A stretch of 64,000 nt of DNA from Thioalkalivibrio sp. ALJ21. Lineage in GTDB: Bacteria > Pseudomonadota > Gammaproteobacteria > Ectothiorhodospirales > Ectothiorhodospiraceae. The position numbers were made by a program, and so were the translations under genes. Positions within the stretch are counted from its first letter, which is position 1, and each line of letters opens with the position of its first letter. The stretch is taken from positions 124,001 through 188,000 of the forward strand of contig NZ_KB905158.1 in assembly GCF_000378605.1 (NCBI RefSeq), written 5' to 3'. The notes beneath the pieces are model-generated. The model saw only the letters and a list, made by a program, of their open reading frames with translations. It was not told where the DNA came from and did no database searches. Positions 50,501 through 58,501 of this stretch are shown here, one piece after another.

Positions 50501-51457
50501 ATGAAAGCATTCAAGAAGCTCCGTTTGCTTTCCGGGGTCACCGGATTGCTTATGGCCGCGGCAGTATCGACGGCGCCCGCTGTAGCGAGCGACACGTACC
50601 GCCCGCTCGTTCTCGCCTATACCGAATCTGGCCACGATGTTTCGGAGGAAGCCGCCAATGTGCGCGAGCGTCTGGAGGAGGCAAATTTCCAGTTCCTCGG
50701 CGAGTACCCGATCAACGACCAGCGGCATGTTGTCGTGGTCACGCACAATGATCTCCTGGCTGCAGCTGGATCGCATGATCGTGCCGGGTACATCGCGCCC
50801 ATTCGCGTCTCAGTAACTTCGGTGAATGGCGAGATCCAGGTGAGCTACAACAACCTGGACTATTTCGGACACGCGTACCGCATTGAAGAGCCACTGGATT
50901 CCGTGTCGAGCCTGCTGGCCGATACGCTCGGGGCCGAGAAAGAGTTCGGCTCCGAAGAGGGCCTGACAGAGCGCGAATTGAGCCGATATCGCTATTCGTT
51001 CGGCATGGAGCGGTTCCATCAGCCGTTCGAGCTCGGAAGCCATGGCTCCTATAGCGAGGCCCTCACTGAAGTCACCTCGAATCTCGAGGCTGGCCTAGAG
51101 GGTGTGACCAAAGTTTATCGGGTCGAGATCCCCGGCCAGGACACCACCATTTTCGGAGTGGCGATTCGTGAAGCGGATGGCGCTAACGAAGATGCGGCCG
51201 ACCTTCATCATCTGGACACCGTCGATGTGCGCGGCCTAAGGCACACCGCGACCGTGCCGATCGAGGTGATGGTGCGAGGCAGTGATGTCGAAGCCCTGAG
51301 CATGCGCTACCGAAAGGCGCTGCACTTCCCGGATCTCAACATGCTGGGGGATGGGAGCTTCATGCGCCTGCGCCGCTCTCCGGATGCCGTTGAGGCCAGC
51401 CTTCGGGTTATTGCCGGGTATGAAGAGGAAGAGCAGTTCGGGTTCGACGACTGGTAG
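50501..51457 (+). CDS. Exported periplasmic protein (318 aa)
   Basis: ATG 50501. Signal peptide MKAFKKLRLLSGVTGLLMAA to about 29 (VAS-DT). The mature protein seems to hold two related alpha/beta units: VSEEAANVRERLEEANFQFL-GEYPIN...VVVVTHNDLLAAA and SYSEALTEVTSNLEAGLEGV-TKVYRVEIPG...TTIFGVAIRE. This resembles DUF302-like folding in outline, but I do not assert that family. Lies right after the fadL terminator, so probably a separate unit; a role in uptake or homeostasis is guesswork. Confidence 0.65.
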   Translation: MKAFKKLRLLSGVTGLLMAAAVSTAPAVASDTYRPLVLAYTESGHDVSEEAANVRERLEEANFQFLGEYPINDQRHVVVVTHNDLLAAAGSHDRAGYIAPIRVSVTSVNGEIQVSYNNLDYFGHAYRIEEPLDSVSSLLADTLGAEKEFGSEEGLTERELSRYRYSFGMERFHQPFELGSHGSYSEALTEVTSNLEAGLEGVTKVYRVEIPGQDTTIFGVAIREADGANEDAADLHHLDTVDVRGLRHTATVPIEVMVRGSDVEALSMRYRKALHFPDLNMLGDGSFMRLRRSPDAVEASLRVIAGYEEEEQFGFDDW

Positions 51458-51484
51458 GCAACCTCTTTGAACCTCTCTATTTGA

Positions 51485-51508
51485 ACGGGCCCGCCTGGGC
51501 CCGTATTT
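51485..51508 (+). terminator. Hairpin terminator
   Basis: Perfect 8-bp stem ACGGGCCC / GGGCCCGT with a 4-base loop, then ATTT. Follows the 50501 gene by 28 bases. Confidence 0.6.
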
Positions 51509-51546
51509 CATAACCCGTTTGGCTAATTGTTGAGGCATTTGAGTTG

Positions 51547-52239
51547 ATGCTATCCGTGGACGATATCTCGCGACCCTGTCACCGGTGGGCGGCCGATGTT
51601 TATGACGCTTTTCTGAAAGACTCCGACAGCCGGGCAGATCGCCCCCTGGACGAGAGCCAAGGCAAAGAGATCGAGGCGGTCTTCAAGGCCGCGATGGGTG
51701 TATCACGGCGCTATGCACTCCCGGAGCCGACCCTCAAGGAGGTCCTGGCGACCAAGAGGGAAGCCGCTGGGCGTCCTGATTTCGCAAGCTACTGGGCTAC
51801 CAGTCTGATCCTTAGGATGCTTTCTCGCTCTACGCTCTATCCGCGTCCAAGAACGGATGCGGAGCGTCGGAGTCTTCCAGATCCCGCTTTCGCACTTCCG
51901 CCTCTGCATCCTCTTGAGCGCCGACTCTATGACGCGTTCATGAAAACGGCGGCATTTCGTGCCGGCCGGTCGCTGCAGGAGTGGGACGCAGCCGAAGACC
52001 GAGCGATGCGCGCAGCCACGAAAAAAGTGGCGGAAGAAATCGGGGCCCCATGTCTCAGCCACCGAGAGATCGAGGCGGCCCGACTAGAGGCGGAATGCAC
52101 CCTGAATTACGGGGCCTCATGGGCGAGGGGAGTCCGCGCGCGCCTTCATGCCCGCCTGCCAACGGTTCGCCCGAAGCGGGTCGCCCCAGAGAGTGTGTTC
52201 ACGATGGAGCACAACGTCTGGCCTGCGGCGCCGCAATGA
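51547..52239 (+). CDS. Hypothetical protein made of two repeats (230 aa)
   Basis: ATG 51547 (TTG 51544 is also in frame). The sequence contains an internal duplication: unit 1 VYDAFLKDSDSRADRPLDES...SYWATSLILRML (about 17-95) and unit 2 LYDAFMKTAAFRAGRSLQEW...SWARGVRARLH (about 125-205) align throughout. Each unit is helical. No signal peptide or known domain. Tail is proline-rich. Lies directly ahead of an exported protein and a TPR protein with overlapping or adjacent genes. Confidence 0.6.
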   Translation: MLSVDDISRPCHRWAADVYDAFLKDSDSRADRPLDESQGKEIEAVFKAAMGVSRRYALPEPTLKEVLATKREAAGRPDFASYWATSLILRMLSRSTLYPRPRTDAERRSLPDPAFALPPLHPLERRLYDAFMKTAAFRAGRSLQEWDAAEDRAMRAATKKVAEEIGAPCLSHREIEAARLEAECTLNYGASWARGVRARLHARLPTVRPKRVAPESVFTMEHNVWPAAPQ

Positions 52240-52275
52240 GTGCAAGTGGCAACCTATCCCGAGGCTGAGAGATCA

Positions 52276-52722
52276 ATGATGCACAGAATCCTGTTTCTTC
52301 TTCTATCCCTCGGGCTTGGCCCGCTGGCAAACGCCGCCCCGGACGAGGAGAGGTCGATCCCGTTCTTGCCGTCTCCGTCTGAGGGGCGCTCGTTTTCCCC
52401 TTCGGTGATGATCTGCAACCTTGATGATCATCCGTATTTTGACATCGTGACATGGATGCCAGAGACGCAAGACGCCGGATTCCGAGACCACTACGGCAAC
52501 TATCACTATGGCGATATGACGCGTGCCGCGAAGGATCCAGGCATTGACCCTCAGAATCTACGTTTCGATATCGCCCGCGGGGGATCTTTCTATTCCAGGA
52601 TTGAAGTCCTAATCGAGCCTCAGTTTGATGGCTTCTCGATCTTTGGAGTTGGGTACAGCCGCGAGAACCACGCACAGCACATCACCATGGTCTGGCCGGA
52701 GTATAGGTCTGCATGTCAATGA
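52276..52722 (+). CDS. Exported protein (148 aa)
   Basis: ATG 52276 (a second ATG follows). Signal peptide MMHRILFLLLSLGLGPLANA cut before AP. Mature part is acidic and aromatic: MICNLDDHPYFDIVTWMPET, FRDHYGNYHYGDMTRAAKDP, SFYSRIEVLIEPQFDGFSIF, GVGYSRENHAQHI. Periplasmic; single cysteine pair possible. Overlaps the next gene by 10 bases. Unknown function. Confidence 0.6.
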   Translation: MMHRILFLLLSLGLGPLANAAPDEERSIPFLPSPSEGRSFSPSVMICNLDDHPYFDIVTWMPETQDAGFRDHYGNYHYGDMTRAAKDPGIDPQNLRFDIARGGSFYSRIEVLIEPQFDGFSIFGVGYSRENHAQHITMVWPEYRSACQ

Positions 52723-53819
52723 ATAAACGCTCACGCACAGGCCGCGATCAGGAGGCACCAATCGCCTTCAAGCTCCCCTTGGGCGCGATCGATACATCGA
52801 ACCTGCCTCTGCCCGGAAGCCCGGATTACGGCGAGGCGCTGCGGCGCCACGTTTCCGCCATGTACAAGAGCGAAGGTTATAGCCTACGCATTGCGGTCAA
52901 AGAGGATTACGTTTACGGGGTCGGCGTCCGCCCCACCTCAATGCATCCCCAGGAGTATGTCGAAGGCCTCCTGAAGAGCGGCTTCTACAGCGACGCGCTT
53001 CCTTTTCTGCAGGCAATGTCTCTCATCACTCCGAGCCCAGACCTGCTGTACAACCAAGGGCTCGCACTGGCCTCGCTTGGGCGCCCAGGGGAGTCGATTG
53101 AGCCCTTGACGGTGGCGGCGCAAATGTCGCCTAACGACCCAGCGATGCGGACCGCTCTCGCGCTATCTTTCTTGAAGCTGAACAAGGCGGAAGCAGCCGA
53201 GATGAACTTGCGCGAGGCGATCCGGGTTCAGCCCGATTACCACTGGGCGAATCGGAACTTGGCCGCACTGCTAAGCCAGCAGGGCTCCCTGGAGGAGGGA
53301 GAGCGCCTCTTCCGGGCCGCCCTCGAGGCCCAGCCCAACGAGCCGCATAGTTTGTTTGGCCTGGCACAGAATCTCGCCGCACAAGGCAGCCACCGCACAG
53401 AGGATGCTGCCTCGGCCTACAAGGACCTCATTCGCGAGCACCCGGATCACAAGCTCGCTGAGGAGGCGAGGCGGCAAGTGAACCGGATGATGGAGGTTCA
53501 TCTTCGGTCCGATTCGGGGGGTGGCCTGCGACCCGATGCCGTGATGTACATGAGGGGGGCCCTCGAGCGTTTCGAGGGCATGGATCGCAACCAAATCCTG
53601 GCGGTCATGACGGAAATTGCCGAGAAGGGCGAGCAGGGCATCGAAGTTGGAAACGCGGACAAGCGGTACCGCCTAGACGCCCTACCTGGCGAATTCACGG
53701 GTCTTCATCTCCTTTGTCTCTTGCACGTTTCCGCAAAAATGATGGCGCCTGATCTGGATACCGGGTCGGGGCTGGACCCAGAGTACGAGGCGGCCATCGG
53801 GCAACCTGTAGAGCCTTAA
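52713..53819 (+). CDS. TPR-repeat protein (368 aa)
   Basis: Start ATG 52713 overlaps the previous gene; ATG 52719 is an alternative. The central region (about 85-260) has TPR motifs: LYNQGLALASLGRPGESIEP, MRTALALSFLKLNKAEAAEM, ANRNLAALLSQQGSLEEGER, HSLFGLAQNLAAQGS. N-terminus has a small beta unit GYSLRIAVKEDYVYGVGVRP; C-terminal region (RGALERFEGMDRNQILAVMT ... GLHLLCLLHVSAKMM) is helical. No signal peptide, so cytosolic scaffold. Function unknown. Confidence 0.7.
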   Translation: MSMNKRSRTGRDQEAPIAFKLPLGAIDTSNLPLPGSPDYGEALRRHVSAMYKSEGYSLRIAVKEDYVYGVGVRPTSMHPQEYVEGLLKSGFYSDALPFLQAMSLITPSPDLLYNQGLALASLGRPGESIEPLTVAAQMSPNDPAMRTALALSFLKLNKAEAAEMNLREAIRVQPDYHWANRNLAALLSQQGSLEEGERLFRAALEAQPNEPHSLFGLAQNLAAQGSHRTEDAASAYKDLIREHPDHKLAEEARRQVNRMMEVHLRSDSGGGLRPDAVMYMRGALERFEGMDRNQILAVMTEIAEKGEQGIEVGNADKRYRLDALPGEFTGLHLLCLLHVSAKMMAPDLDTGSGLDPEYEAAIGQPVEP

Positions 53820-53921
53820 AGGGCCTCAGGACGCGGATTCCCGGGCTCTCTACCTTGTCGCCGAACGGCATCTCACGCAGATGTCTTTGCCCGTCTATTA
53901 GATTTTGCTTGTATTCCGATT

Positions 53922-53937
53922 TCGTAACAGATATACT
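53922..53937 (+). promoter_or_regulatory. Shared motif site TCGTAACAGATATACT
   Basis: 11 of 14 informative positions followed by ATGTGC; 89 bases before ATG 54027, leaving an AT-rich leader of about 80 bases. Confidence 0.6.
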
Positions 53938-54026
53938 ATGTGCAGTTGGCTGGTTAGCGGGACCAAGCGTCCTTCCGGCGAATACCTTTTTAACCCTTAA
54001 ACACACCTTTATATGGAGACTAAACA

Positions 54027-54533
54027 ATGAAAAAGCTGAGCACTCTTCTGATTTCTTCCACCCTGATGGCCCTGTCCTTCGGCACCGCGAACGCGAACGC
54101 CGCGTGGGACGCAGAGCGCCACGCGTTCGAATCCATTTCCGTAAAGGCTCTGCAGGGTGATGTGTCCGCGAAGACCTCCCTGGGCCATCTGTACGAATCC
54201 GGTATCGGCGTAACCGAGAACCCGGTGCGCGCCCGCATGGCCTACCAAGAGGCCGCGGAAGGCGGAAATGAGATTGCGATGGCTGCGCTCGGCCGGATGT
54301 ACCTTCAGGGCAAAGGCGTGAGCGTTGATCACGCACTGGGAATGCACTGGATGCAGCGCGCGGCCGATGCCGGTCACGTTGGTGCGCAGTACATGGTCGG
54401 CGTCGCCTACCTGGACGGCAAATACATCGGTGCGAACGAGGACACCGCCCTGTACTGGCTGAGCATGGCGGCTGAGAGTGGCCACCAGGTCGCCCGCCAG
54501 CTGCACACGGATTACGTGTCCTTCGCTGAGTAA
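54027..54533 (+). CDS. Secreted Sel1-repeat protein
   Basis: 168 residues, ATG 54027 with GGAG eight bases upstream. Signal peptide MKKLSTLLISSTLMALSFGT, cut near ANA-AW. Three Sel1 repeats: DVSAKTSLGHLYESGIGVTE, ARMAYQEAAEGGNEIAMAAL-GRMYLQGKGVS, LGMHWMQRAADAGHVGAQYM-VGVAYLDGKY. Uses more CTG/GGC/AAC-type codons than neighbours and has an AT-rich leader, consistent with strong expression. Own promoter motif and terminator: a single-gene unit. Paralogue of 6248 and 30820. Confidence 0.85.
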   Translation: MKKLSTLLISSTLMALSFGTANANAAWDAERHAFESISVKALQGDVSAKTSLGHLYESGIGVTENPVRARMAYQEAAEGGNEIAMAALGRMYLQGKGVSVDHALGMHWMQRAADAGHVGAQYMVGVAYLDGKYIGANEDTALYWLSMAAESGHQVARQLHTDYVSFAE

Positions 54534-54557
54534 TCGTTTGCGGCTTCGCGCCGAGAG

Positions 54558-54588
54558 CCCGCGTTCAGAGATGAGCGCGGGTTTTTTG
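54558..54588 (+). terminator. Rho-independent terminator after Sel1 gene
   Basis: CCCGCG / CGCGGG stem (54558-54563, 54576-54581), 12-base loop, six T residues. Confidence 0.8.
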
Positions 54589-54658
54589 TTTGGAGCCCGG
54601 GACTCATAGGGCCATAGAATATGTAGCCGTCCCTCGCGACAAAGGATGCAGTCGGAAG

Positions 54659-55687
54659 ATGTCCAGCACCAGCGGCGCCCATCGTTCGGCGGTTGTCCTG
54701 AACGTATCGACGCATACGGCCGACGTCTACATCGGGCGAGGCAGCCCGTTCGGGAATCCGTTTGTGATGCGGGACCGAAGTGACGAAGAGCGCAAGCGCG
54801 TCATCCAGGCATTTCGCGAGTGGATCAAGTGCCAGCCGGAGCTGCTTCGCCTTGTGAGGCGTTCGCTGCATGGCAAGACGCTGGGATGCCACTGCGCTCC
54901 ACAGGAATGTCATGGTGATGTGCTGGCAGAGATCGCGAGAGGAGAGTGGGACGATCGGATCCCCTTGGAACCGGTGATGACTTTCTGGTCAGACCTGGCC
55001 GGGCGCCATGGGCGCGGGGCCGCCTTGTTCGCCAAACGAAATCTAGGGGCGGACGAGTCCGTTACTCGCGGCCCATCTGGGTCTTCGTACGCGATTCCCG
55101 CGAAAGACGACCGGCTTAGGCCCCTGCCTCTGGAGCAGATCCACGAAGAGGTGCAAGCGTTTATTCGGCATGCCCGGGCGCACCCTGAAATACCATTCCA
55201 GGTGGCGCGCTCCGGACGCGGGTTGATGAGCTATTCAGACGAGCAGGTGGCGGCCCTGTTTGCGGGGGCCCCGATGAACGTCGATCTTCCCGGGGTCTGG
55301 AGGAGGGCGCTGGCACCGGAATCGACGCCCATCCAGGTGATTATCGCCGGCGGTCGATCCTTCACTGACTGGACACGCCTTCAATCCAAGCTTACTCACC
55401 TTCTTGGGAATCACCCCGACGCGACGGTGGTGAGCGGAGGCGCTCGAGGCGCCGACTCCCTTGGAGAGAGGTTTGCAGTGCAGCACGGGCTCCGGCTCCG
55501 CCGGCTGCCTGCAGAGTGGGATCGCTTCGGTAAGAAGGCTGGGCCGAACAGGAACCACGCAATGGCGCGACTCGCTACACACCTGGTCGCCTTCTGGGAT
55601 GGCCATAGTCGCGGCACCCACCACATGATTGACACGGCCGATCGCTGCGGCCTGGAGATTCGCGTCGTCCGGATTGACGGCGGTTAG
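54659..55687 (+). CDS. DUF4326 - DUF2493 (SLOG) fusion protein
   Basis: 342 residues from ATG 54659. N-terminal DUF4326 (about 12-100): VVLNVSTHTADVYIGRGSPF-GNPFVM, FREWIKCQPELLRLVRRSLH-GKTLGCHCAPQECHGDVL with the typical L.CWC/LGCHC and CHGD motifs. A linker (100-215) then DUF2493, a SLOG-superfamily domain: IQVIIAGGRSFTDWTRLQSK, ATVVSGGARGADSLGERFAV, EWDRFGKKAGPNRNHAMARL, VAFWDGHSRGTHHMIDTA. Both domains are common in phages and plasmids. SLOG proteins bind nucleotides or nucleotide-derived signals. Fusion suggests action on one nucleotide-like substrate. Confidence 0.82.
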   Translation: MSSTSGAHRSAVVLNVSTHTADVYIGRGSPFGNPFVMRDRSDEERKRVIQAFREWIKCQPELLRLVRRSLHGKTLGCHCAPQECHGDVLAEIARGEWDDRIPLEPVMTFWSDLAGRHGRGAALFAKRNLGADESVTRGPSGSSYAIPAKDDRLRPLPLEQIHEEVQAFIRHARAHPEIPFQVARSGRGLMSYSDEQVAALFAGAPMNVDLPGVWRRALAPESTPIQVIIAGGRSFTDWTRLQSKLTHLLGNHPDATVVSGGARGADSLGERFAVQHGLRLRRLPAEWDRFGKKAGPNRNHAMARLATHLVAFWDGHSRGTHHMIDTADRCGLEIRVVRIDGG

Positions 55688-55744
55688 GGCGAGGGGCCGG
55701 GCGCATGATTGTTCACGACTCGGCGCCTCTCGCGCGCACACGCC

Positions 55745-56173
55745 CTAAACGGGAAGGTTCTTGGATCCGACAAGAAGGGGGGATCTGGAGCGCCGCCCCG
55801 AGAGAGCACTCACGACATCCTGGGTGATCCCAAATGTCATCAGCCCGACGACAGAGGAGCCGAGGATCAGCGCAACCCCATACGGCGAAAGTGCCGCCTC
55901 AACGATCGAGAGTCCTCCGGTTTGATCGCCGATAGCCCAGATGCTCCACGCGAGCAAGCCAGACCAAAGAAGCCCAAACACATAGAACCCGCATTCTTGA
56001 CGGTGCACTCGGAGAGCCAGTCCGCTCGCGGACACAGCAATGGCGAGGGCGGATGCTGACCACACCCCCAAGAACGCACTCGAAGCCATCATGGCCCCAT
56101 AGAGCAGGGCGACGGCTGCCGCGAGCGCCGCAGCCGCCTGGTTCCGCGATCGATTCGAGCGTCCCCGGCTCAT
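55745..56173 (-). CDS. Inner-membrane protein (142 aa) coupled to thyA
   Basis: ATG 56173 overlaps the thyA stop by four bases, so translation is coupled. Four hydrophobic segments (ALAAAVALLYGAMMASSAFL; ASALAIAVSASGLAL; FYVFGLLWSGLLAWSIWAIG; YGVALILGSSVVGLMTFG). Basic N-terminus and C-terminus point to the cytosol. Unknown function; association with thyA is only positional. Confidence 0.6.
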   Translation of the reverse strand: MSRGRSNRSRNQAAAALAAAVALLYGAMMASSAFLGVWSASALAIAVSASGLALRVHRQECGFYVFGLLWSGLLAWSIWAIGDQTGGLSIVEAALSPYGVALILGSSVVGLMTFGITQDVVSALSGRRSRSPLLVGSKNLPV

Positions 56174-57126
56174 ACCGCAACCGGCGCCTTGATCGTCGCC
56201 ATCGGCTGGTACCCCTCGATCGAGAAATGATCGATCTTGAAGTCGTCAATTTCTGTCACGCCCGTGTCCATGCGGAGACGGGGAAGGGGGAGGTCGTCCG
56301 GCCGCTCCAGGAGCTCGCTCACCTGGTCGAAATGGTTGTGGTAGATGTGCGCGTCCCCGATCGACCAGACCAAGTCCCCGACGGCATGGCCCGTCACCTG
56401 GGCGATCATCTGGGTGAGCAGCGCATAGGAGGGAACGTTGAAGTACCCGCCGAGAAAAAGGTCCGCCGACCGCTGGTATAGCTGGCAGGAGAGCGCCCTT
56501 GATGGTGCCCCAGCCTCGCTCAGAACCGCGTGCAAGTGATCATCGTCCTGGACCCCGCGCAGATCCAGCGACTCACGCCCCCCGGCGTTCCAGTCAAGCC
56601 ACTCAAGCCGCTGATTCGACGTCATGGGCGCCGAGTAGAACTGGAACAGAACATGGCACGGCGGCAGGGCCATATCACCGCTCTCGACGTCCGACACGTT
56701 CCAGGCGCTCACCAGCATGCGGCGAGAATCCGGGTTAGTGAGGAGCTGGTCGATCACGATCGCGATTTGATCGATACCCCCCGCATGAATCCCCCGGTCA
56801 GGGTCCACCGGAAGCGCGGTCGGCCAAGACCGCCACTGTTTCCCGTAAATCGGCCCAAAGGTGCCGTCATCCTTCGCCCACTCGTCCCAGATGTGGTTCT
56901 CATGCTCATGTAGATAGGCGATGTCTGGATTCCCTTTCAGGAACCACAGTAGCTCGGTGGCGATGAGCTTGAAGGGCACGAACTTTGCGGCTTCCAGCGG
57001 AAATCCCTGCCGGAGGTCGAAGCGCTGCTGAGCCCCGAACACACTGCGGGTTCCCGTCCCAGTTCGATCGGGGCGGTCCACCCCGTTTTCCATTACGTTT
57101 CGGAGCAGTGCGTGCATCTGTTGCAT
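56170..57126 (-). CDS. thyA: Thymidylate synthase ThyA with internal insertion
   Basis: 318 residues against 264 in E. coli. dUMP to dTMP using methylene-THF. Recognisable: DRTGTGTRSVFGAQQRFDLR, WFLKGNPDIAYLHEHENHIW-DEWA, GPIYGKQWRSW, catalytic Cys157 in MALPPCHVLFQF, LSCQLYQRSADLFLGGYFNV-PSYALLTQMIAQ, GDAHIYHNHFDQV and C-terminal IKAPVAV. About 45 extra residues (166-210) separate the Cys strand from SCQLYQRS. Its promoter carries a 13-of-14 shared motif 31 bases upstream, so it belongs to the replicon-wide regulon. Possibly supports dTMP supply for replicon replication. Confidence 0.95.
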   Translation of the reverse strand: MQQMHALLRNVMENGVDRPDRTGTGTRSVFGAQQRFDLRQGFPLEAAKFVPFKLIATELLWFLKGNPDIAYLHEHENHIWDEWAKDDGTFGPIYGKQWRSWPTALPVDPDRGIHAGGIDQIAIVIDQLLTNPDSRRMLVSAWNVSDVESGDMALPPCHVLFQFYSAPMTSNQRLEWLDWNAGGRESLDLRGVQDDDHLHAVLSEAGAPSRALSCQLYQRSADLFLGGYFNVPSYALLTQMIAQVTGHAVGDLVWSIGDAHIYHNHFDQVSELLERPDDLPLPRLRMDTGVTEIDDFKIDHFSIEGYQPMATIKAPVAV

Positions 57127-57145
57127 AGCGGACTTTCCCGTTTTG

Positions 57146-57173
57146 GCGTAAGCGGATACAATAGCACTTACGC
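57146..57173. promoter_or_regulatory. Divergent overlapping shared motifs at thyA
   Basis: Minus strand GCGTAAGTGCTATTGT (57158-57173, 13 of 14) points to thyA. Plus strand GCGTAAGCGGATACAAT (57146-57162, one extra base before a TACAAT box) points to the small gene at 57247. Their GCGTAAG parts form an inverted repeat GCGTAAG...CTTACGC with 14 bases between, indicating that GCGTAAG itself is a recognised half-site. Confidence 0.7.
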
Positions 57174-57246
57174 AATTCTATGTCATGTCTTCGAGCTTTA
57201 GAGCGGCATCGCTGCCTTTCGCTCGCCCAACTACAGGAGAAGCCAA

Positions 57247-57453
57247 GTGAAGCAAGCTGCAGGGGAACGCACCCCCTCGATGCCCGGGGCCGCGACCGAC
57301 AAAGCATCTGAGGCGGACGTCAATGGCGCCCTGAAGTCCCCGTGCCGTGAACCGGTTGGCGCGCGATCTTTGGGGCTGGCGGACTCAGCCGACGAAATCA
57401 TCGCCTCGGGCCTCGACCCCCAGTGGAGGGGCGTTGGCGAAGAGCACTTCTAG
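57247..57453 (+). CDS. Small hypothetical protein (67 aa)
   Basis: GTG 57247 with AGGAG seven bases upstream. Alanine/glycine/serine-rich, low in hydrophobics: likely disordered, ending DSADEIIASGLDPQWRGVGE. Divergent to thyA. The strong ribosome site and dedicated promoter half-site support a real gene; function unknown. It could instead be a regulator leader. Confidence 0.5.
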   Translation: MKQAAGERTPSMPGAATDKASEADVNGALKSPCREPVGARSLGLADSADEIIASGLDPQWRGVGEEHF

Positions 57454-57477
57454 CGTCGATTCGCTTCCCACGGTGTA

Positions 57478-57493
57478 ACGTAAGTGATACGGT
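57478..57493 (+). promoter_or_regulatory. Shared motif site ACGTAAGTGATACGGT
   Basis: 13 of 14 informative positions followed by AATCGCAC; 31 bases before ATG 57525. Confidence 0.75.
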
Positions 57494-57524
57494 AATCGCA
57501 CATTCTTCGACACGAGATCCGGAC

Positions 57525-58463
57525 ATGACCAGCCGACCAGCCATTGCCTCCGGGCAGAGTGATGACTACCGCGAGAAGCTTCTTGCTCGGGCCTCCAAGA
57601 AGGGGTCTGAGATCCGTTTGAGCAAGTATCCGGGGGCGGACGGCAAGCGCAGGATCTACCGGGTTCAGTCACGCCCAGGTGGGCATGGTGCCAGTGGGGC
57701 CAAGCCGGGCCGCCTCTCGGATGCCGATATGGCCTCGATCTCTGCAGCAAACATGCACACTCCGGCTGGCTATAGCGTCCGAGCCGAGGGCTCCATCTTG
57801 GTTCTTTCGGGGCCATTCAGCCGCACCCTGCATGCCGACATCAAGGCGATTGGGGGCCGGTGGGATGGGAAGCAGGGGGAAAATCGGCGCGTTTGGATGG
57901 TGCCCGCTGGAAAAGGCCTCGACCTTGAACGAGTCCTGTGGGAGCGCATCCTTAGGGAGCGAGGGATTGATCGAGAGACCTCCAGTCCGCATGAGGTCGC
58001 AACCCAGTGGCTCCATTTCCTGGAAGCCTCTCTCCATGACGGAACGATCGAACCATCTCATTTTCTCGAGGCTCAACCGCGGGTGACTCGATTTGAGGAT
58101 CTGGCTCCCCGGTTTGACGACCTCGTGAGTCGATACGACCTATCCACGTCAGCCCCCGGATTCCACTCGATGTCCGAGGAAGAGGTGGCTGAGCGGGTGG
58201 CAAACCGAAGCATTGTTCGCGGCATTGCGCCGGCACTTCGGGAGCCCGCACAGCTGGGCGATCGCTGGGTTGTCTACGAATTCATCGGGATTCCATTCAA
58301 CCTTGAGAAGCGCCACTGGGTCCGCGAAGACGGCACCCCCTTGCCTGGCGTTGTTACCGGCCGGGCACAATTCGCCTACCACCGACCAGCGACTCATGAA
58401 GAGATCAGCGCATGCCAGGCCTCGGTTACCGCGAACGAGGGCAGGCTCCGGCGACGGATGTGA
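57525..58463 (+). CDS. Hypothetical protein with DUF5710/HARP-like motif, R-M tail
   Basis: 312 residues from ATG 57525. The segment ILVLSGPFSRTLHADIKAIG-GRWDGKQG...RRVWMVPAGKGLD (about 75-120) resembles the DUF5710/HARP-like unit (aiKalGgRWd...W.vP) found in plasmid primases, helicases and antirestriction proteins. An N-terminal basic region SKYPGADGKRRIYRVQSRPG precedes. The C-terminal half is helical. Ends EGRLRRRM. May bind nucleic acid. First gene of a pair with 58502. Confidence 0.55.
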   Translation: MTSRPAIASGQSDDYREKLLARASKKGSEIRLSKYPGADGKRRIYRVQSRPGGHGASGAKPGRLSDADMASISAANMHTPAGYSVRAEGSILVLSGPFSRTLHADIKAIGGRWDGKQGENRRVWMVPAGKGLDLERVLWERILRERGIDRETSSPHEVATQWLHFLEASLHDGTIEPSHFLEAQPRVTRFEDLAPRFDDLVSRYDLSTSAPGFHSMSEEEVAERVANRSIVRGIAPALREPAQLGDRWVVYEFIGIPFNLEKRHWVREDGTPLPGVVTGRAQFAYHRPATHEEISACQASVTANEGRLRRRM

Positions 58464-58501
58464 TCGGCGCCCCAAGACACTCATCACTACGGAGATAGAC
58501 C

